Of a stretch of 12,129 bases of DNA, positions 6,978-12,129 are shown piece after piece (the first letter of the stretch is position 1; each line of letters begins with the position of its first letter). The stretch lies in the NCBI GenBank assembly GCA_003566215.1, contig PXEJ01000379.1:1-12129 (forward strand). The letters are read 5' to 3'. Both the position numbers and the translations under genes were made by a program. The notes under the pieces were generated by a model that worked only from the letters and a program-made list of their open reading frames with translations, had not been told where the DNA came from and made no database searches. This stretch comes from Cyanobacteria bacterium T3Sed10_376R1m. GTDB taxonomy: Bacteria > Cyanobacteriota > Cyanobacteriia > Cyanobacteriales > Cyanobacteriaceae.

Positions 6978-9899
6978 ATGACCCAAGTAACTACAAAAAA
7001 AAATATAGACATAAGGTTTAACTATAAAATTATCTTTGCGGTTTTATTTTTAATCATGGTTGCTTGGTTATCTTTGATTGTAGTAAGTCGATTAGGGATA
7101 GAAATATTATGGTTTCAAGAAGTAAATTATTTAGATACTTTTTTTACTCAATTCAAAACTAAATTACTACTAGGTTTATTTACTTTTGTTATTTCCTTGG
7201 TATTTATATTCGGCAATATATTTTTAGCTGAGAAACAAAAAAATCAACAACAACTATATTATCAAAAAGCCTTAGAAAAATTCGCTCCCGAGTCTCCTGT
7301 TATAAAAATTCGTTGGCTATTATTTTTAATAATTACCTTCTGTCTATTAATTGGGTTAAGTTTAATTTATTACACCCAAACAGCTAATAAAGCATGGGAG
7401 CTAAGTTTTGGCTTACCGAATCTACAAACCTCCATAGAATCGCCTTTTCAAATAATTGCGATCGCACAATTACTAAGTACTTTATCAGAAACTATTTGGC
7501 AAATATCTTTAATAATAATTGTCACAGCCATATTATTAACTAAAACCAGATTTAGTTTAATTTTTATTAGTGTTTATAGTAGTGTAATTTTTGCCTTTAT
7601 CATTTCAGGTTACTGGATTAGATTTTTACGCTTTTTTAATAGTATTGAGTTTGAAAAAACTGATCCCTTATTAAATCATGATATTAGTTTTTATATCTTT
7701 AAACTGCCATTATTACAAATACTAGATTTTTGGCTACAGGGATTATTTTTTTATAGTATTATTGCCTCAATTTTAATTTACCTGATGGCAAATAATAGTA
7801 TCAGCGAGGGAAAATTTAACGGTTTTTCTCGCAACCAACTAAGGCATTTATACGGTTTATTCGGCTTTTTGATGTTTACCATTGCAGGAAATCATTGGTT
7901 AAATCGTTATGAACTCTTATTTTCTACGAGGGGAGTAGTATATGGAGCCGGTTATACAGAAGTTAGAATGAGTTTACCCATTGAAACAGTAGCTTGTTTT
8001 AGTGGACTAATAATTGGCATCTGGTTATTAATTAAAGCCGTAACGGGTTTTGGCGCAAGGAATAAATCAAGGAAAAAATTACCTTTTTCAATTATTCCTT
8101 TTGTTTTGTATATAACCTTCTATGGGGGAGGACTCATCTTAATAGAATTTGTCCAAAATACCATCGTACAACCTAATGAATTAGGCTTAGAAGAAACTTA
8201 TATACAAAGAAATATTGAACAAACTAGAGCCGCCTTTAATTTAGATAAAATTGAAGTGCAAACCTTTAACCCTGAGGGAAGTTTAACCTTAGAAGATTTG
8301 GAGAATAATCATTTAACAATTGATAATATTCGTCTGTGGGATAGTCGTCCAATTTTACAGGCAAATCGACAATTACAGCAAATCAGACCCTATTATGTTT
8401 TTCACGATGCGGATATTGACCGTTATAATATCAAAACCGAAGAAGGAAACCTTCAATATAAACAAGTTATTGTCGCACCGAGGGAATTAGACTATGATTT
8501 AGTACCAGAACAAGCTAAAACATGGGTAAATAAACATTTAATCTACACTCACGGTTACGGTTTTACCATGTCTCCGGTGAATAGAGTGGCACCGGGTGGT
8601 TTACCTTTTTATTTTGTCAAAGATATTGGCACAGATCAAGATCCGGGGGAATTGAATACTTCTTCTCCTTTAATTCGGGAAACTATTCCCATTTCTCGTC
8701 CTCGTATTTACTTCGGAGAGTTGACAGATACCTATGTGATGACTAACACGAAATTTCCTGAGTTTGACTTTCCTAGTGGTGAAGAAAATTTTAACACCCG
8801 TTATGAAGGTTTTGGGGGAATTAATATTGCCGATTTTAGTCGTAAGTTAATGTTTGCTGTGTATCTGAGGGATTGGCGGATGTTGTTGACGGATAATTTT
8901 ACCCCTGATACGCGCATTCTGTTTCGTCGTAATATAACAGAAAGGATAAAGGCGATCGCACCTTTTTTGTACTATGATCGTGATCCTTATATAGTGGTAG
9001 CTGAAGGAAAGGAAAATGATTTAAATAATCTTTATTGGTTAATTGATGGTTATACTATCTCCAATTATTACCCTTATTCCGACGCAGGGGAAAACCAATT
9101 TAACTATATTCGCAACTCCGTTAAGGTTTTGATAGATGCCTACAACGGTAGTATTAAATTTTATATTAGCGATGAAGATGATCCTTTAATTAAATCATGG
9201 CAAAAAATCTTTCCTGAACTTTTTTTATCGATGAAAGAAATGCCCCCAGATATTCTTGAACACATCCGCTACCCCATCGATTTATTTAATACCCAATCGG
9301 AAAGACTATTAACCTATCATGTGGAGAATACCCAAGTATTTTACAACAGGGAAGATCAATGGCAAGTCCCAGAGGAAATTTATGGCAATGAACCTCTATC
9401 TATTGATCCATATTACTTGATTATGAAACTACCTATCGCCCAAGAAGAAGAATTTATCTTGTTACATCCCTATACCCCTATTTCTCGTCCAAATTTAATC
9501 GCTTGGTTAGCAGCGCGATCGGACGGGGATAATTATGGTAAATTATTGTTATATCAATTTCCAAAACAAAAACTAATTTTTGGACCTGATCAAATTGAAG
9601 CTTTAATAAACCAAGACCCAATCATATCAGGTCAAATATCCCTTTGGAATCGTCAGGGTTCAAAAGCAATACAGGGAAATTTATTAGTAATTCCCATTGA
9701 ACAATCTTTATTATATGTTGAACCGGTCTATCTTGAGGCAGATCAAAATAGTATCCCTGCCCTAACAAGGGTAATTGTGGTTTATGAAAATCAAATCGTC
9801 ATGGCAAATACTTTACAAGGGGCAATAGATAGTATATTCTCTCCTGAAAATGCGCCTGAACCTGCTATCATAAGACCTTTACAGGAGTTGGGATTGTAG
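6978..9899 (+). CDS. UPF0182 family large membrane protein, function unknown
   Basis: A 973-residue protein of the UPF0182 family, found in cyanobacteria, actinobacteria and others, with no established role. The N-terminal 390 residues carry about seven or eight membrane helices (for example 16-38, 62-83, 111-132, 192-214, 248-268, 335-355 and 370-390). The rest is a large, mostly hydrophilic domain, presumably outside the cytoplasm. Family hallmarks are DPLLNHDISFYIFKLP (229-244), the block TWVNKHLIYTHGYGFTMSPV (515-534) followed by GLPFYFVKDI (541-550), and further on NTRYEGFGGI and RDWRMLLTDNF. Length is normal for the family. The ATG at 6978 begins a charged N-terminus just before the first helix and has no Shine-Dalgarno. 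The CbiC-like gene follows after 44 bp with no terminator, so co-transcription is likely. HIP1 sites lie at 7458-7465 and 8952-8959. Confidence 0.92.
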   Translation: MTQVTTKKNIDIRFNYKIIFAVLFLIMVAWLSLIVVSRLGIEILWFQEVNYLDTFFTQFKTKLLLGLFTFVISLVFIFGNIFLAEKQKNQQQLYYQKALEKFAPESPVIKIRWLLFLIITFCLLIGLSLIYYTQTANKAWELSFGLPNLQTSIESPFQIIAIAQLLSTLSETIWQISLIIIVTAILLTKTRFSLIFISVYSSVIFAFIISGYWIRFLRFFNSIEFEKTDPLLNHDISFYIFKLPLLQILDFWLQGLFFYSIIASILIYLMANNSISEGKFNGFSRNQLRHLYGLFGFLMFTIAGNHWLNRYELLFSTRGVVYGAGYTEVRMSLPIETVACFSGLIIGIWLLIKAVTGFGARNKSRKKLPFSIIPFVLYITFYGGGLILIEFVQNTIVQPNELGLEETYIQRNIEQTRAAFNLDKIEVQTFNPEGSLTLEDLENNHLTIDNIRLWDSRPILQANRQLQQIRPYYVFHDADIDRYNIKTEEGNLQYKQVIVAPRELDYDLVPEQAKTWVNKHLIYTHGYGFTMSPVNRVAPGGLPFYFVKDIGTDQDPGELNTSSPLIRETIPISRPRIYFGELTDTYVMTNTKFPEFDFPSGEENFNTRYEGFGGINIADFSRKLMFAVYLRDWRMLLTDNFTPDTRILFRRNITERIKAIAPFLYYDRDPYIVVAEGKENDLNNLYWLIDGYTISNYYPYSDAGENQFNYIRNSVKVLIDAYNGSIKFYISDEDDPLIKSWQKIFPELFLSMKEMPPDILEHIRYPIDLFNTQSERLLTYHVENTQVFYNREDQWQVPEEIYGNEPLSIDPYYLIMKLPIAQEEEFILLHPYTPISRPNLIAWLAARSDGDNYGKLLLYQFPKQKLIFGPDQIEALINQDPIISGQISLWNRQGSKAIQGNLLVIPIEQSLLYVEPVYLEADQNSIPALTRVIVVYENQIVMANTLQGAIDSIFSPENAPEPAIIRPLQELGL

Positions 9900-9943
9900 T
9901 TCAATTCCAATAAAATAACTATAATTTTTTATATGACTACACC

Positions 9944-10576
9944 ATGGAATGGAATTTATTGACGGCACAAAATTTAGCCGTGATTGATAGAAAAGTTGAT
10001 CACTCTAAATTTTCACCATCGGAATATGAAATCATCCGCCGCATTATCTTTGCTACGGCGGATTTAGACTATCGTTACCTAGTTTCTTTTGGTAATAATC
10101 CTTTAATAGAAGGAGTTAGTGCTTTGGAGGCAAGAGTGCCAATTATTGTTGACTCTCCCATAATTCAAGTAGGTATTAGTGGAATCTTACAACAAACTTT
10201 TGGTAATCCTGTGTACTGTTTAGATGATATTCTTCCTTCTTTTTTTCCCCCAGAAGATAAAGGTAAAGGTATTTCACGTACCAATATCAATCACAAATAT
10301 TCCCAAGCTATTTATATCGTAGGGCAAAATCAATTAGCTTTAATTTCTTTATTAGATTTACATACTCAATCTTCTTCCTTTGAACCTAGTTTAATTATTG
10401 CTACCTACAGTGGTTTAGTACGAAAGGAGTCCGTTAACCATCGTTTACATCTTTCTTCTATCCCTCACATTAGGATAGATGGAGCTAAAGGTGGTTATGA
10501 TGCTGCGATCGCACTTTTTGCTGGTTTAATTGATTTAGGCTGGATTAGACAAAAAAACAGAAAACTAGAAAACTAG
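9944..10576 (+). CDS. Precorrin-8X methylmutase (CbiC/CobH) family protein, catalytic His not seen
   Basis: The family moves a methyl group from C-11 to C-12 of precorrin-8X (or cobalt-precorrin-8) to give hydrogenobyrinate or cobyrinate in vitamin B12 synthesis. The 210-residue length and overall pattern fit: a start like ESYEIIRR (here SEYEIIRRIIFATAD, 26-40), ALEARVPIIVDSPIIQVGI (60-78), VYC (90-92), GISR (109-112), the VGQNQLALISLLDL block (126-139) and an IDGAKGGYDAAIAL ending (178-191). Where well-studied members have the catalytic His (IIHATAD-like), this one has F36. The usual GNAPTAL loop reads GQNQLAL. It may be a divergent cyanobacterial subgroup or have a different role. The ATG at 9944 matches the family N-terminus. 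It follows the UPF0182 gene by 44 bp and ends 9 bp from the convergent amt stop. No other B12 gene is in view. Confidence 0.8.
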   Translation: MEWNLLTAQNLAVIDRKVDHSKFSPSEYEIIRRIIFATADLDYRYLVSFGNNPLIEGVSALEARVPIIVDSPIIQVGISGILQQTFGNPVYCLDDILPSFFPPEDKGKGISRTNINHKYSQAIYIVGQNQLALISLLDLHTQSSSFEPSLIIATYSGLVRKESVNHRLHLSSIPHIRIDGAKGGYDAAIALFAGLIDLGWIRQKNRKLEN

Positions 10577-10585
10577 ATCCAAAAA

Positions 10586-12043
10586 TCATTCCCCATCTAA
10601 TTCTAAAAAGCCATTATAAGCTTCCATGCCATGCTCCCCAATATCCAAGCCCATATATTCTTCCTCCTCGGAAACTCTTAAACCAAAAATCACTTTAAGT
10701 AAAAACCAAAAAGTGGAACTTAAGATAACCATGGCTATACCCACTGCCACAACTCCCAACAATTGAACTCCTAACAAGGAAATATTCCCTGTAGTTAATA
10801 ATCCTCTAATATTAGTATCCCCAACGATCACAGGATCAGCAAAAAGCCCCACTGCAATTGTACCCCAAACACCGTTAACCAAATGAACCGATACTGCACC
10901 AACAGGGTCATCAATTTTGATAGAATCGAAGAAATAAACCGCTACTACTGCCAATGTTCCCGCTAAAATTCCAATGATAATGGCGTTAGAGTAACTAACC
11001 ATAGAGCAACCAGCTGTAATAGCAACTAAACCAGACAATACCCCATTAATAATTAGAGATAAGTCTGGCTTTCCTGCTAATAACCAACTGGCAATAGTCG
11101 CACTTATCCCCCCTGCCGCCGCCGATAGGTTGGTGGTAACGGCAATATAAGCAATATCATCAGATACCGCCATAGTTGAACCTGAGTTAAAGCCAAACCA
11201 GCCAATCCACAAAATAAAACAACCTAACGTTGCTAAACTTAAATTATGACCGGGTAAAGGAATTGTCGATCCATTTTCTTGATATTTACCCAAACGAGGT
11301 CCTAAAATAATTGCCCCCATCAAAGCACACCATCCCCCCACAGAGTGAACCACCGTTGAACCAGCAAAGTCTTGAAAACCTCTATCTTCTAGCCATCCCC
11401 CTCCCCAAGTCCAATGTCCCACAAGGGGATATGCGATCGCAACGAGAAACACGCTAAAAAGGATAAAGTCAATAAATTTAATTCTCTCAGCCACCGCTCC
11501 GGAGACAATGGTGGCGGCAGTTCCCGCAAAAGCTACTTGAAACAGAAATTTGGCGGCTAAAGGCACACCAGTCCAGTTTAAGGCGGTATATACCCCCTCA
11601 TAATCTTCTCCCATGGCCGGACTATTGTCCGCACCAGCGAGGAAAAAACCATCTAAACCAATAAAGTTATTACCATCTCCAAACATAAAACCAAAACCAA
11701 TTGCCCAAAAAGCAAGGGTAGAAATGCCAAAAACAATTAAATTTTTGGACAACATATTAACTGCATTTTTTCGGCGACAAAAACCAGTTTCTAGCATGGC
11801 AAAACCTGCATTCATAAAAATTACTAAGATAGAAGCTATTACCACCCAAAGAGTATCAAGTCCAACCCTCAACTCCCTAGTATTGATCGTTAATTCTCTC
11901 AAAGTAAGCTGGGCAGAAGCCGAACCAGCACAAGTTAATAATAATATTACACTTAATAAAACGCATCCTTGCCAACTAGGATAAATTCTTATTTTTCTGA
12001 TAATAATTTGTAACTGTTTTTGTCTTTTTTTAAGTTTAAACAT
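10586..12043 (-). CDS. amt: Ammonium transporter (Amt family)
   Basis: Trimeric inner-membrane channel that takes up ammonium for assimilation. The 485-residue protein has an unusually long basic n-region (1-26), a hydrophobic core and a likely signal-peptidase site after SASA (A44/Q45), followed by eleven membrane helices as expected. Key residues, matched to E. coli AmtB: the twin pore histidines H233 (STVVHSVGG) and H387 (AVSVHLVNG), the structural Asp D225 (QDFAGS), and the Phe gate F172 and F285 (in GWFGFNSGS). The C-terminal tail GLDIGEHGMEAY (465-476) matches the conserved regulatory tail. Nothing is missing, so it should be functional. It starts at the ATG 12043-12041. It converges on the CbiC-like gene with a 9-bp gap and no visible terminator. 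No glnB/glnK-type gene is adjacent. A HIP1 site lies at 11433-11440. Confidence 0.96.
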   Translation of the reverse strand: MFKLKKRQKQLQIIIRKIRIYPSWQGCVLLSVILLLTCAGSASAQLTLRELTINTRELRVGLDTLWVVIASILVIFMNAGFAMLETGFCRRKNAVNMLSKNLIVFGISTLAFWAIGFGFMFGDGNNFIGLDGFFLAGADNSPAMGEDYEGVYTALNWTGVPLAAKFLFQVAFAGTAATIVSGAVAERIKFIDFILFSVFLVAIAYPLVGHWTWGGGWLEDRGFQDFAGSTVVHSVGGWCALMGAIILGPRLGKYQENGSTIPLPGHNLSLATLGCFILWIGWFGFNSGSTMAVSDDIAYIAVTTNLSAAAGGISATIASWLLAGKPDLSLIINGVLSGLVAITAGCSMVSYSNAIIIGILAGTLAVVAVYFFDSIKIDDPVGAVSVHLVNGVWGTIAVGLFADPVIVGDTNIRGLLTTGNISLLGVQLLGVVAVGIAMVILSSTFWFLLKVIFGLRVSEEEEYMGLDIGEHGMEAYNGFLELDGE

Positions 12044-12104
12044 TATTGGTTAGTTGTGATAATTTATTCTTATCGTGTTTTTGATTCTGGTTCTTTTTAA
12101 ATGT

Positions 12105-12118
12105 GTTCTTGCATAAAC
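12105..12118 (-). promoter_or_regulatory. Weak NtcA-like site upstream of amt
   Basis: The minus strand reads GTTTATGCAAGAAC, a GT-N10-AC match to the relaxed NtcA pattern but not the preferred GTA-N8-TAC, starting 62 bp before the amt ATG. No good -10 box of the TAN3T type lies at the usual 22-24 bp downstream; TAAGAAT (minus strand, 12073-12067) is the nearest candidate. NtcA control of amt genes is well established in cyanobacteria, but this particular site is tentative. Confidence 0.25.
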
Positions 12119-12129
12119 CATTTAATCTA

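Larger units (their letters stand above)
847..11440. repeat. Ten perfect HIP1 octamers GCGATCGC dispersed through the window
   Basis: Perfect GCGATCGC palindromes start at 847, 1594, 2493, 4149, 6635, 6882, 7458, 8952, 10505 and 11433. All lie inside genes. Near matches with one changed end base occur near 4783, 6035 and 9515. This density, about one per 1.2 kb in AT-rich DNA, is a hallmark of many cyanobacterial genomes and is the strongest single taxonomic signal here. Confidence 0.95.

Noticed and set aside
9933..9962. Nine-codon open frame (MTTPWNGIY) overlapping the start of the CbiC-like gene in another frame
   Set aside because: Could be a leader peptide, but it is tiny, has no ribosome site and nothing else supports it.
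11613..11984. 123-residue plus-strand open frame opposite amt
   Set aside because: Lys/Pro/Thr-rich translation typical of the reverse of a membrane-protein gene.
1..12129. A novel multi-gene system, mobile element, phage, CRISPR array, tRNA or rRNA
   Set aside because: All nine genes fall in known families with ordinary cyanobacterial character; no transposase, integrase, regular spacer array or RNA-gene fold was seen in the gaps.

Overview
This is a low-GC stretch of chromosome from a cyanobacterium. Three things point there. It carries ndhB of the photosynthetic NDH-1 complex. Several other genes belong to families typical of cyanobacteria (DUF4336, UPF0182, MASE1-GGDEF, a cyanobacterial-type CbiC/CobH, and Amt with a signal peptide). 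It also holds ten perfect copies of the HIP1 octamer GCGATCGC, where well under one would be expected by chance at this base composition. I would guess a unicellular lineage of the Cyanobacterium/Geminocystis kind, but that is inference from composition and gene style only.

Layout. 1-536 (-) is the N-terminal two thirds of sufC, the Fe-S assembly ATPase, cut by the window edge. It is divergent from ndhB (811-2373, +). The 274-bp gap between them holds a perfect CAAC-N6-GTTG palindrome, the form described for the SufR repressor site. ndhB converges on a DUF4336 gene (2406-3590, -) across a shared hairpin. Then, all on the minus strand, come a membrane-anchored FKBP-type prolyl isomerase (3695-4246), a MASE1-GGDEF diguanylate cyclase (4325-5860) and an ECF-transporter T component (6025-6900). 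Divergent from the last is a two-gene plus-strand unit: a very large UPF0182 membrane protein (6978-9899) and a CbiC/CobH-like protein (9944-10576). An Amt ammonium transporter (10586-12043, -) converges on that unit with only 9 bp between the stop codons.

How the genes relate. This looks like core chromosome with scattered single-gene transcription units rather than an island or one multi-gene system. The clearest regulatory logic is at sufC. For ammonium uptake only a weak NtcA-like half-match lies upstream of amt. The T component has no ATPase or S component nearby, so it probably draws on partners encoded elsewhere. I see no transposon, phage, CRISPR, tRNA or rRNA genes.

I found no convincing undescribed multi-gene system. 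The points most worth checking are: sufC as the promoter-proximal gene behind a SufR-type operator; a precorrin-8X methylmutase homologue with Phe where the catalytic His is expected; a diguanylate cyclase whose product-inhibition RxxD motif is out of register; and shared intergenic repeats on both sides of the FKBP gene. None of the nine genes has a convincing Shine-Dalgarno sequence.
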